In this document: positions 1 through 8,450 of the stretch, one piece after another | Position numbering within the stretch: position 1 is the first letter of the stretch | How the letters are laid out: each line of letters starts with the position of its first letter | Notes under the pieces: model-generated | The model's database searches: none | What the model saw: only the letters and a program-made list of their open reading frames with translations | What the model was told of the DNA's origin: nothing | NCBI GenBank assembly: GCA_964459165.1 | Contig: CAYWKM010000023.1 | Coordinates: 1-24,520 of the forward strand | Direction: 5' to 3' | Origin: RGIG4074 sp964459165 | Lineage (GTDB): Bacteria; Bacillota; Clostridia; Christensenellales; Borkfalkiaceae | Length of the DNA: 24,520 nucleotides | Program-made: the position numbers and the translations under genes

Positions 1-31
1 TTTTCAGTCGTTACGTATCCAAGGGGAGACA

Positions 32-1927
32 ATGAGTAAAAACAAAAAAGAGGAAATGCCGTTATATCTTTATCATAACGGTACAAACTATCGCTCTTAT
101 GAATGGTACGGTTCGCATCTTGGAACGGTAAAGCGCAAAAAAGGTTGTATATTCCGCGTTTGGGCTCCTCACGCCAAGAGCGTTTCCGTCGTCGGCGATT
201 TTAACGGCTGGAATCAGGAAGCAAACGAGATGACTCGCCTTTCCGACAATGAAAGTTTTGAGCTGTTCATTGAGGGAATAAAGGAATACGATACCTACAA
301 GTATTGTATTACGACGGGCGACGGAAGAAAAATTCTAAAAGCAGATCCCTACGCCTATCATTCCGAGACGCCGGATAAGACCGCTTCCAAAGTTTATAAG
401 CTCGGAAGATATAAATGGAAGGATGAAGTATATTTTCAGACGTTGAAAAACAGTTCCATCTATTCTTCCCCCATGAATATTTACGAGGTGAATTTGCTTT
501 CATGGAAGCGCCATGAAGACGGCAACTTTTATACGTACCGCGAATTGGCGGTCGAGCTCGTCAAATACGTAAAAGATATGGGATATACTCATGTGGAATT
601 TATGCCGGTGACGGAATATCCCTTCGAAGGTTCGTGGGGATATCAGGTTACGGGATATTTTTCCGTAACCTCCAGATTAGGCAAGCCGGAAGATTTAATG
701 TATCTCGTCGATAAATTCCATCAGTCGGGAATAGGGGTTATTTTCGATTGGGTTCCCGCTCATTTTCCCAAAGACGGGTTCGGACTGTATGAGTTTGACG
801 GACAGCCTCTCTATGAAAGTCCTCAGTGGGACAGAATGGAGCATAAATCTTGGGGAACGAGAAGATTCGATTACGGTCGGACGGAAATACTCTCCTTTCT
901 GATATCGAGCGCGTTGTTTTTCTTTGAACAATATCATATCGACGGATTGCGCGTCGACGCCGTCGCATCGATGTTGTATCTCGATTACGATAAGAAGGCG
1001 GGCGAATGGGTTCCGAATAAATACGGAGAAAACAAGAATCTCGAAGCCGTCTCTTTTCTTCAAAAATTGAACTCGGCGGTATTTCGGTATTATCCGTACG
1101 CTTTGATGATAGCGGAGGAATCGACTGCTTGGCCGAAGGTTACGAAGCCCGTCAACGAAGGGGGATTGGGATTTAATTTTAAATGGAATATGGGTTGGAT
1201 GAACGACGTATTGTCTTATACTTCATTGAATCCCTATTTTCGAATGAACAACCATAGTAAGCTGACGTTTTCTATGATGTATGCTTTCAGCGAAAATTAT
1301 ATTTTGCCGATCTCTCACGACGAAGTCGTTCACGGAAAGTGTTCTTTAATCAATAAAATGCCGGGCGATTACGACGAAAAATTTGCCGGCGTCCGTTGTT
1401 TTCTCGGATATATGATGTCTCATCCCGGGAAAAAGCTCAATTTTATGGGATATGAATTCGGACAGTTTAAAGAGTGGAATTATGCGGAAGGACTTGAATT
1501 TTTCCTATGCGGGTATGAAAAACACGGAAAGCTGAAAAACTACGTAAGGGATCTCAATAAATTTTACAAGACGCACAGCGAATTTTTTGAAATAGAGGAC
1601 TCCTGGGACGGGTTTGAATGGTTGGCGGCGGACGACGCCGACAGGAACATCGTTTCCTATAAGCGGAAAAATAAAGCGGGGGAAGAGATCGTCGTGGTCG
1701 TCAGTTTCTCCGGCGCAAACGCAAAGGATTATCTTTTGGGACTGCCGAAAGGAAGCTATCGTATCGTCTTTAATTCCGATAAGACAAAATACGGCGGAAA
1801 CGACGCTTTGAAAAAACGCGTTTTTAAAACGGTAAAAATACCAAGCCACAATATGGAGTATTCGATTAAACTCGAAATTCCCAAATTGACCTGCTTGTAT
1901 TTAATAAAAGAAACATCAAAAAATTAA
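32..1927 (+). CDS. glgB: 1,4-alpha-glucan (glycogen) branching enzyme
   Basis: Cuts alpha-1,4-glucan chains and rejoins them through alpha-1,6 bonds, making the branches of glycogen in the cytoplasm. An N-terminal CBM48-like domain (about residues 28-115, with FRVWAPHAKSVSVVGDFNGW) precedes the GH13 barrel. Catalytic signatures are intact: the nucleophile Asp309 in GLRVDAVASM, the acid/base Glu in AEEST (residues 361-365), and Asp430 in PISHDEVVHGK. A C-terminal beta domain follows from about residue 530. The length of 631 residues is normal for the family. The start at 32 has AGGGGAG just upstream. It is the first gene of the glycogen cluster visible here, 18 bp before glgC. Its promoter lies off the left edge or cannot be seen in the 31 bases available. 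Identification is firm from the motifs. Confidence 0.97.
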   Translation: MSKNKKEEMPLYLYHNGTNYRSYEWYGSHLGTVKRKKGCIFRVWAPHAKSVSVVGDFNGWNQEANEMTRLSDNESFELFIEGIKEYDTYKYCITTGDGRKILKADPYAYHSETPDKTASKVYKLGRYKWKDEVYFQTLKNSSIYSSPMNIYEVNLLSWKRHEDGNFYTYRELAVELVKYVKDMGYTHVEFMPVTEYPFEGSWGYQVTGYFSVTSRLGKPEDLMYLVDKFHQSGIGVIFDWVPAHFPKDGFGLYEFDGQPLYESPQWDRMEHKSWGTRRFDYGRTEILSFLISSALFFFEQYHIDGLRVDAVASMLYLDYDKKAGEWVPNKYGENKNLEAVSFLQKLNSAVFRYYPYALMIAEESTAWPKVTKPVNEGGLGFNFKWNMGWMNDVLSYTSLNPYFRMNNHSKLTFSMMYAFSENYILPISHDEVVHGKCSLINKMPGDYDEKFAGVRCFLGYMMSHPGKKLNFMGYEFGQFKEWNYAEGLEFFLCGYEKHGKLKNYVRDLNKFYKTHSEFFEIEDSWDGFEWLAADDADRNIVSYKRKNKAGEEIVVVVSFSGANAKDYLLGLPKGSYRIVFNSDKTKYGGNDALKKRVFKTVKIPSHNMEYSIKLEIPKLTCLYLIKETSKN

Positions 1928-1945
1928 TTTTGGGGGTATCTTAGT

Positions 1946-3157
1946 ATGCAGAGAAAAAAAGAATGCGTCGCAATGTTACTCGCCGGCGGGCAAGGAAGCC
2001 GTTTGTACGCATTAACCAGCAAAATTGCAAAACCGGCGGTAGCGTTCGGCGCGAAATACAGGATCATTGACTTTCCTTTGTCAAACTGTATCAATTCCGG
2101 AATCGATACCGTGGGCGTTCTTACTCAGTATGAACCTTTGCTTTTGAACGAATATGTGGGAAACGGTCAGCCTTGGGATCTCGACAGAGCTTTCGGCGGC
2201 GTTCATATTCTTTCTCCGTATCAAGGCAAAATAAAGTCTTCGTGGTTTGAGGGAACGGCAAATGCAATTTATCAGAATATGCACTTTATGCAAATGTATA
2301 ATCCCGATTATATCGTCATTCTTTCCGGCGATCATATTTATAAAATGGATTATGACGCCATGCTGAAAGCGCATATTGCGGCAAACGCTGATTGCACGAT
2401 CGCGTGTATGAACGTTCCTTTAAGCGAAGCTTCCCGCTTCGGAATTCTCAATACCAATCCCGACGGGACCATTTACGAATTTGAAGAAAAGCCCAAACAG
2501 CCGAAAAGCACGTTAGCTTCCATGGGAATCTATGTATTTACGGCCTCCAAGCTATTTAAATATCTCGAGCTGGACGACAAGGATCCCGATTCGGAAAAGG
2601 ACTTCGGCAAAAACGTCCTTCCCGCCATGCTGAACGCGGGAGAAAAGATGTTCTCCTACCAATTTGAAGGTTATTGGAAAGACGTGGGAACGATCGGATC
2701 TCTATGGGAAGCAAATATGGATTTGCTCGGCGAGCATCCCGCTTTCGACGTTTCCGATTCTCAATGGAAGATCCATTCGAGAAATCCTTTGGCTCCGCCC
2801 GAATATCTCGGTCCCGACGCAAAAGTATCGGATTCTATGATCGCGCTCGGCTGCGAAATCCACGGCGCGGTGGAACATTCCGTTCTTGCCAGTAACGTCG
2901 TCGTCGAAGAGGGCGCCGTCGTGAAAGACGCCGTTATCATGGCAAATACCGTGATAAAAGCGGGGGCAAAGGTTACTTATTCCATTATCGATGAAGACGT
3001 CGTCGTCGGCAAAAACGCCGAAGTCGGCGCGGATAAAGAGCTCGGGCTTGGTCTCGACGAAAAGGGAAAAGGTATTTCCGTTATCGGCAGAGGCGTAAGC
3101 GTTGCAGACGGCAAGCAAGTTCCGGCAGGCGTTATCGTCGACGCCGACGTAAAATAA
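1946..3157 (+). CDS. glgC: Glucose-1-phosphate adenylyltransferase (ADP-glucose pyrophosphorylase), catalytic subunit
   Basis: Makes ADP-glucose from glucose-1-phosphate and ATP, the committed step of bacterial glycogen synthesis. The nucleotidyltransferase domain begins with LLAGGQGSRLYALT, the complete phosphate-binding loop. SGDHIYKMDY (Asp129) and FEEKPKQP (Lys182) follow, then WKDVGTI. The C-terminal third is a left-handed beta-helix of hexapeptide character, visible as repeated V/I-rich steps from about residue 295. The length of 403 residues is typical. The start at 1946 is preceded by a TGGGGG ribosome binding site. It lies 18 bp after glgB and 14 bp before glgD, so the three are likely co-transcribed. 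It retains the catalytic loop that glgD lacks and is therefore taken as the active subunit. Confidence 0.97.
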   Translation: MQRKKECVAMLLAGGQGSRLYALTSKIAKPAVAFGAKYRIIDFPLSNCINSGIDTVGVLTQYEPLLLNEYVGNGQPWDLDRAFGGVHILSPYQGKIKSSWFEGTANAIYQNMHFMQMYNPDYIVILSGDHIYKMDYDAMLKAHIAANADCTIACMNVPLSEASRFGILNTNPDGTIYEFEEKPKQPKSTLASMGIYVFTASKLFKYLELDDKDPDSEKDFGKNVLPAMLNAGEKMFSYQFEGYWKDVGTIGSLWEANMDLLGEHPAFDVSDSQWKIHSRNPLAPPEYLGPDAKVSDSMIALGCEIHGAVEHSVLASNVVVEEGAVVKDAVIMANTVIKAGAKVTYSIIDEDVVVGKNAEVGADKELGLGLDEKGKGISVIGRGVSVADGKQVPAGVIVDADVK

Positions 3158-3171
3158 TTAAGGGGGATCGA

Positions 3172-4284
3172 ATGATTATGGCAACAGCAGTTGGCGTTAT
3201 TTTTTCAAGTATGCACGAGGAAAACGTACCCGAACTTTCCAGACAGAGAACGATGGCGTCTGTGCCTTTCGGCGGCAGATACCGTATGGTTGATTTTGCG
3301 CTCTCTAATATGATCAACGCGGGAATTACTACCGTGGGATTGGTTACAAAGCGCAATTATCAATCCTTGATCGACCATATCGGCAGCGGCAAGGATTGGG
3401 ATCTTGCCAGAAAGGATGGCGGAATCGTATTACTTCCTCCTTTCAGCGACGATAACGAAGGAGTCGTCAATACCAGATTGGAGGCGTTGAAGGGCGTTAT
3501 GGGCTTTTTGCAACGCAGAAAAGAGCAATATGTCGTTCTTTCCGACAGCGACGGCGTCATGCGGATCGACATTCAGAAGATTATCGCATACCACGAGAGC
3601 AAGCAGGCGGATATCACGATGGTGACCCATTATGAAGACGTGATCGAAACGCCCTACTATATGACGCTTGATTTCGACGAAAGCGGAAGAGTAAAAGAAA
3701 TAAAGATCAACCCCAAAGAGGAGAAAAAAGATAATGTATACATCAATATTATGATCATTAACAGAGAATTTCTCCTCCGTTTGGTTTCCGAAGCGATCAC
3801 GTTGGGTCATTCCAGCTTCGGCAGGGATATTCTCATAAAGAATGTCAACAGTTTGAAAATCTACGCTTATAATTTTGCGGGATATTATGCGGGTATGGAT
3901 TCCATGGCTGCGTATTTCAAGCACAATATGGAGCTCCTCGATAAAAATATCAGGGACGAGCTTTTCGGCGCGAGAGATATCTATACGAAGGTTCGCGACA
4001 GCGCGCCCTCCAAGTACGGCGACGAAGCGAAAATCGAAAATTCTTTAATTTCCGACGGCTGTAAGATTGAAGGGACCGTCGTCAATTCGATCCTTTTCCG
4101 AGGAGTAAAAATAGCGAAAGGCGCAGTCGTCAAAAACAGCATTCTCATGCAGGACAGCATCATAGAACAGGATGCGAATTTAAATTGCGTCATAGCCGAT
4201 AAAAACGTGGTGATTCGCGATAGAAGGACCCTTTCCGGATGCGAGGATTTACCTTATTTTATCCAAAAAGGAACAATGCTTTGA
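3172..4284 (+). CDS. glgD: GlgD, glucose-1-phosphate adenylyltransferase regulatory/accessory subunit
   Basis: A paralogue of GlgC that in Bacillota forms a mixed enzyme with GlgC and raises its activity; this role is known for the family, not shown here. The N-terminus reads GVIFSSMHEENVPEL where GlgC has the GGQGSRL phosphate loop, so this chain is probably not catalytic alone. The downstream block PFGGRYRMVDFALSNMINAG confirms the fold, and the last 100 residues look like hexapeptide beta-helix steps. The length is 370 residues. Two in-frame ATGs, at 3172 and 3178, are possible. AGGGGG sits 5 nt from the first and 11 nt from the second, so 3172 is preferred. It follows glgC by 14 bp. A 133-bp gap with its own promoter separates it from glgA. 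Confidence 0.93.
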   Translation: MIMATAVGVIFSSMHEENVPELSRQRTMASVPFGGRYRMVDFALSNMINAGITTVGLVTKRNYQSLIDHIGSGKDWDLARKDGGIVLLPPFSDDNEGVVNTRLEALKGVMGFLQRRKEQYVVLSDSDGVMRIDIQKIIAYHESKQADITMVTHYEDVIETPYYMTLDFDESGRVKEIKINPKEEKKDNVYINIMIINREFLLRLVSEAITLGHSSFGRDILIKNVNSLKIYAYNFAGYYAGMDSMAAYFKHNMELLDKNIRDELFGARDIYTKVRDSAPSKYGDEAKIENSLISDGCKIEGTVVNSILFRGVKIAKGAVVKNSILMQDSIIEQDANLNCVIADKNVVIRDRRTLSGCEDLPYFIQKGTML

Positions 4285-4324
4285 TCGGATATTTATAATA
4301 TTAAAATTACTTATAACTATTTTT

Positions 4325-4371
4325 ACGGGAATTTGTTGAATTATTCAAATTCCCGTGATATAATTATTGAG
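4325..4371 (+). promoter_or_regulatory. Promoter of glgA overlapped by an 11-bp operator-like dyad
   Basis: A -35 box TTGAAT (4336-4341), a 17-bp spacer and a perfect -10 TATAAT (4359-4364) predict transcription from about 4371, giving a leader of roughly 47 nt before glgA. A perfect inverted repeat, ACGGGAATTTG (4325-4335) and CAAATTCCCGT (4346-4356), flanks the -35 box and fills the spacer. It is not followed by a T-run on either strand, so a repressor or activator site is more likely than a terminator. The bound protein is unknown. Confidence 0.7.
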
Positions 4372-4417
4372 AGCGTAAGGCTTTGTTATAACTTTTTACC
4401 CGTGAGGAGGGAAAATT

Positions 4418-5971
4418 ATGCCAAAAAAATCAACCAAAACAACCGAATTGAAAAAGAATGAAAGCGTTCCCGTTGAAAATATCGTAGAGGTAAAGGAAAT
4501 CGCGCCTCCCCCTGAACCGGCGAAGGAAGAAGTCGAGCTTATCGAACAAAAAAAGATTTTATTTGTCGCCAGCGAATGCGCTCCCTTTATCGCCACGGGC
4601 GGTTTGGCGGAAGTAATCGGTTCGTTGTCCAAGGCTTTGGCGACGGATAAGAGATACGACGTTCGGGTTATCGTTCCTTTGTATTCCGATATAAAAGCGC
4701 AGTATAAGCGGGAATTTCGTTTTATCGGCAATATTTTTGTCCCGCTTTCTTGGAGGAATCAATATTGCGGTATTTTCTATTATGAAGCGGACAATGTAAA
4801 ATTTTATTTTGTGGATAACGAATACTATTTTAAACGTCCCGGGTGCTACGGCTATTACGACGACGGCGAAAGATTTGCGTTTTTCTCCAGGAGCGTAATG
4901 GAAATCATTCCCTTTATCGGCTTTTATCCCGACGTACTGCATTGCCATGATTGGCAGGCTGCCCTCGCGGCCATTTATCTGAAAACGATTTATTGTTTCA
5001 GACAGGAATACCAATTTATCAGATCCGTTTTTACCATTCATAATATAGAGTATCAAGGAAAATATTCTCTCGACATTCTCGAGGATTTATTCGGAATTCC
5101 CAACAGCTACAGATATTTGGTGGAATACGATAACTGTATCAATCTTATGAAAGGCGCAATCGAGTGCAGCGAAAGATTTTCTACGGTAAGCCCTAAGTAT
5201 GCCGAAGAAATAAAAGACGCATACTACGCTCATGGCCTCGAAGGTATCGTACAAAGAAACGCATTTAAATTGCGCGGAATTTTAAACGGTATCGATCCCG
5301 ATTATTATAATCCCGCGACCGATAAATCCTTGCCCGCAAATTTTGACGTCGATCATCTCGATAATAAGGCGGTTTGCAAAGCGAAGCTCCAAGAGCATCT
5401 CGGACTTCCTCAGAAAAAGGATACGCCCATCATCGCCATGGTTTCAAGGCTGGTTGCCCATAAAGGATTGGATTTGGTCAAAGCCGTCGTCGAGGAGGTC
5501 CTGAAGGAAGACGTTCAGTTTATCGTTCTCGGCACGGGAGATTCCTCGTTTGAAAATTATTTTAACGAATTGCAGAGGCGTTACATAGGGAAGGTAGTGT
5601 CTTGCATCACGTTTAACGCGGATTTATCCAGAAAGATTTACGGCGGCGCGGATATTTTCCTCATGCCTTCAAAGAGCGAGCCCTGCGGTCTTTCCCAAAT
5701 GATTTCTTCTCGATACGGCACAATACCCGTCGTAAGGGAAACCGGCGGTCTGTATGACAGCATAAAACCGTACGGCGCGGGCGGAAACGGCTTTACATTC
5801 AGTAATTATAACGCTTACGATATGCTTTATGTCATCAGAGAGGCATTGAGCGTTTATGCGAATAAGGAAAATTGGACGGAGTTGGTAAAGAAAGCGATGA
5901 ATACAGATTTCACATGGAGCAGATCTGCAAAGGAATATATGTCGCTTTACGACGACGTCTTAAAATCATAA
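4418..5971 (+). CDS. glgA: Glycogen synthase (ADP-glucose type, GT5)
   Basis: Transfers glucose from ADP-glucose to the non-reducing end of a growing alpha-1,4-glucan. The GT5 core starts near residue 45 (KKILFVASECAPF). VSRLVAHKGLDLV and MPSKSEPCGLSQM carry the C-domain donor and catalytic residues. The substrate loop usually written KTGGL reads ATGGL here, with Ala59 at the lysine position. An alanine here is, from memory, not rare in clostridial homologues, so the gene is still called functional. About 44 residues rich in Lys, Glu and Pro precede the core, making the protein 517 residues against roughly 480 for the family. The start at 4418 is chosen for AGGAGGG six nucleotides upstream. 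It has its own promoter in the glgD-glgA gap. Confidence 0.94.
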   Translation: MPKKSTKTTELKKNESVPVENIVEVKEIAPPPEPAKEEVELIEQKKILFVASECAPFIATGGLAEVIGSLSKALATDKRYDVRVIVPLYSDIKAQYKREFRFIGNIFVPLSWRNQYCGIFYYEADNVKFYFVDNEYYFKRPGCYGYYDDGERFAFFSRSVMEIIPFIGFYPDVLHCHDWQAALAAIYLKTIYCFRQEYQFIRSVFTIHNIEYQGKYSLDILEDLFGIPNSYRYLVEYDNCINLMKGAIECSERFSTVSPKYAEEIKDAYYAHGLEGIVQRNAFKLRGILNGIDPDYYNPATDKSLPANFDVDHLDNKAVCKAKLQEHLGLPQKKDTPIIAMVSRLVAHKGLDLVKAVVEEVLKEDVQFIVLGTGDSSFENYFNELQRRYIGKVVSCITFNADLSRKIYGGADIFLMPSKSEPCGLSQMISSRYGTIPVVRETGGLYDSIKPYGAGGNGFTFSNYNAYDMLYVIREALSVYANKENWTELVKKAMNTDFTWSRSAKEYMSLYDDVLKS

Positions 5972-6003
5972 AGATAGGAGTTTTTAAAAGATAGGAGTTT
6001 TAT
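5970..6003 (+). repeat. 17-bp tandem duplication carrying two Shine-Dalgarno sites before glgP
   Basis: The unit AAAGATAGGAGTTTT occurs at 5970-5984 and again at 5987-6001, a period of 17 bp. The first copy begins inside the glgA stop codon and the second ends at the glgP ATG. Each carries AGGAG (5976-5980 and 5993-5997). The proximal one is only 4 nt from the start codon and the distal one 21 nt. This looks like a recent small duplication that filled the glgA-glgP junction. Confidence 0.85.
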
Positions 6004-8440
6004 GAGTAAGAACAATGTTACGAAAGAAGAGGCGGAGCGCATAATCGCCGGAAAACTTTCCAGATATTTCGGCGTGCTGCCGTCGGAAGCGACTAAGGAG
6101 CAGGTATATAAAGCGGTCGTTATGACCGTGAGAGATCTTATGCTCGAAAAACGCCAGCGTTTTCATGTCGCTTCCAAAGAAAAGAGAGCCAAGAGAGTCT
6201 ATTATCTTTGTATGGAATTCCTTATGGGGCGTTCCTTGAAGAATAGTATTTTTAACCTCGGTATTACCGATGCAATAAAGGGGGCTTTGGATCTTTACGA
6301 CGTCAATCTTGAAGATCTTTATGAGCTGGAGCCCGACGCCGCCCTCGGCAACGGCGGATTGGGAAGGCTCGCCGCCTGTTTTATGGACGGATTAGCTTCC
6401 TGCGACTATCCCGCGATGGGCTATTCTCTCCGTTACGAATACGGTCTGTTTAAACAGGCTATCGTCGACGGATGGCAGACGGAGCTTCCCGATATTTGGC
6501 TTCCCGGCGGCGAAGCTTGGCTTACTCAGCGTTCAGATTATAGTTATACGGTAAAATTCGGCGGCTATGTCAACGAAACATGGACGGACAGAGGTATGCA
6601 GATCGTATATCGAGACGCTACGGAAGTAGAGGCTGTCGCCTATGATATGATGGTTTCCGGCTATGACAGCGACGCTGTTTCCGTGCTCAGACTTTGGCTT
6701 TCCCAATCAAAGAAGAAGTTCGATATGGCTCTGTTTTCTCAGGGCGCGTACGGCACCGTCATGAAGGACGATAACGAGGCGGAATTGCTCTGTAAGGTAC
6801 TTTATCCCGCGGATAATCATAACGGCGGAAAATCGCTCCGAATCAAACAGCAATATTTATTGGTCTCCGCTTCCTTGCAGAATATTGTCGCCAATCATAA
6901 GAGAAGGTTTGGTCCGTTAAGCATGTTGCCCGTGATGGCTGCCATTCATCTGAACGATACCCATCCGGCTCTCGCCATTCCCGAATTGATGCGTATTTTA
7001 GTCGACGAGAATTACATTAACTGGGATCAGGCCTGGAATATTACGACGGCGACTTGCGCATATACGAATCATACGGTTCTCGCAGAAGCGCTCGAAACTT
7101 GGCCGGAGGAACTTATTTTAAGAACTCTTCCCAGAATTTATTCGATTCTCAAAGAGATCAATAGAAGATTCTGTCAGGATTTATGGAATAAATATCCCGG
7201 CGATTGGGATAAGATCGGAAGAATGGCGATCATGTCCAATAACACCGTAAAGATGGCAAATCTTTCCGTCGTGGGTTCGCACAGCGTAAACGGCGTTTCG
7301 GCTCTTCATAGCGATATTATCAAAAACAGCGTCTTCAAGGATTTTTATGATTTTACGCCGGAAAAATTTACGAATGTAACGAACGGCATCGCCCACAGAA
7401 GATGGTTGAATCAATCGAATCCCGAGCTTTGCGAATTGTTAAACGATTGCATCGGCGACGGATATGCCAAAGACGCGTCGGTTTTATCCGAATTTAAAAA
7501 ATTTGAAAACGACGACAGCGTTTTAAAGAGACTTGAAGAAATTAAAGCCGTCAAGAAAAAGCAGTTGGCAGAGTACGTTTATAAGAAACAGGGCGCGGTT
7601 ATCGATACCGATACGATTTTTGACGTTCAGGCAAAGCGTTTGCACGAATATAAGAGACAGCTTTTGAACGCTCTCCATATCATAGCGGTTTATAATGCCT
7701 TAAAGGAAAATCCCGATCTTCCCGTTCAGCCGAAAACTTATATCTTTGCGTCGAAAGCGGCTTCCGGCTACTTTATGGCGAAAATGATCATCAAGCTCAT
7801 CTGCTATATCTCTGCGGATATCGACAAACATCCGGAAATCAGAAAGAAATTAAACGTCGTATTCCTTGAAGATTACAACGTGACCCTCTCCGAGAAGCTG
7901 ATGCCGGCGTCGGAAATTTCCGAACAGATTTCCCTCGCGGGCAAAGAGGCAAGCGGCACGGGTAATATGAAGTTTATGATTAACGGCGCGTTGACGATCG
8001 GCACGCTCGACGGCGCGAATGTAGAGATGTCGGAAAGAGTGGGATTGGATAATATCTTTATCTTCGGCTTGAAAGCGGACGAAGTATCCGATATCTGGAA
8101 AAACGGTTATATTTCTGCTTCGTATTACAATCAGGATATTAATATCAGAAAGGTGCTCGAATCCTTGATTATCGGATTTAACGGTCAATCCTTCTCGGAT
8201 ATTGCCAATTATTTGCTCACCGGAAAGCCTATCGCCGATCCCTATATGTGTCTGGCGGATTATGAATCTTACGTAAGTACGCAGCAGACGATGTCTAAAT
8301 TATATGGCGAAAATAAGCGTAAATGGAATCAAATATCTTTACGTAATATAGCGGCTGCCGGCTATTTTGCCGCAGACAGAGCCGTTACGGAGTACGCAAA
8401 TAATATTTGGGGACTCAAACCTGTGAAGATTACGAAATAA
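6002..8440 (+). CDS. glgP: Glycogen/maltodextrin phosphorylase (GT35)
   Basis: Releases glucose-1-phosphate from the non-reducing ends of alpha-1,4-glucan using phosphate and pyridoxal phosphate. The pyridoxal phosphate lysine is Lys657 in ASGTGNMKFMINGALTIG, the family hallmark. EDYNVTLSEKLMPASEISEQ just before it and the N-terminal ALGNGGLGRLAACFMDGLAS are also intact. The length of 812 residues matches the family. The start at 6002 directly follows the duplicated ribosome binding site. The gene lies 30 bp after glgA and 10 bp before the GH13 gene. It is the degradative arm of the cluster and feeds glycolysis through phosphoglucomutase, which is not in this window. Substrate preference (glycogen or maltodextrin) cannot be read from the sequence. 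Confidence 0.97.
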   Translation: MSKNNVTKEEAERIIAGKLSRYFGVLPSEATKEQVYKAVVMTVRDLMLEKRQRFHVASKEKRAKRVYYLCMEFLMGRSLKNSIFNLGITDAIKGALDLYDVNLEDLYELEPDAALGNGGLGRLAACFMDGLASCDYPAMGYSLRYEYGLFKQAIVDGWQTELPDIWLPGGEAWLTQRSDYSYTVKFGGYVNETWTDRGMQIVYRDATEVEAVAYDMMVSGYDSDAVSVLRLWLSQSKKKFDMALFSQGAYGTVMKDDNEAELLCKVLYPADNHNGGKSLRIKQQYLLVSASLQNIVANHKRRFGPLSMLPVMAAIHLNDTHPALAIPELMRILVDENYINWDQAWNITTATCAYTNHTVLAEALETWPEELILRTLPRIYSILKEINRRFCQDLWNKYPGDWDKIGRMAIMSNNTVKMANLSVVGSHSVNGVSALHSDIIKNSVFKDFYDFTPEKFTNVTNGIAHRRWLNQSNPELCELLNDCIGDGYAKDASVLSEFKKFENDDSVLKRLEEIKAVKKKQLAEYVYKKQGAVIDTDTIFDVQAKRLHEYKRQLLNALHIIAVYNALKENPDLPVQPKTYIFASKAASGYFMAKMIIKLICYISADIDKHPEIRKKLNVVFLEDYNVTLSEKLMPASEISEQISLAGKEASGTGNMKFMINGALTIGTLDGANVEMSERVGLDNIFIFGLKADEVSDIWKNGYISASYYNQDINIRKVLESLIIGFNGQSFSDIANYLLTGKPIADPYMCLADYESYVSTQQTMSKLYGENKRKWNQISLRNIAAAGYFAADRAVTEYANNIWGLKPVKITK

Positions 8441-8450
8441 TCGGTAATTT

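Noticed and set aside
695..1063. Leftward open frame opposite glgB
   Set aside because: It lies fully inside glgB over its catalytic motifs and shows no independent gene signals.
4325..4356. Hairpin between glgD and glgA as a terminator
   Set aside because: The 11-bp stem is not followed by a T-run on either strand, and a consensus promoter overlaps it.
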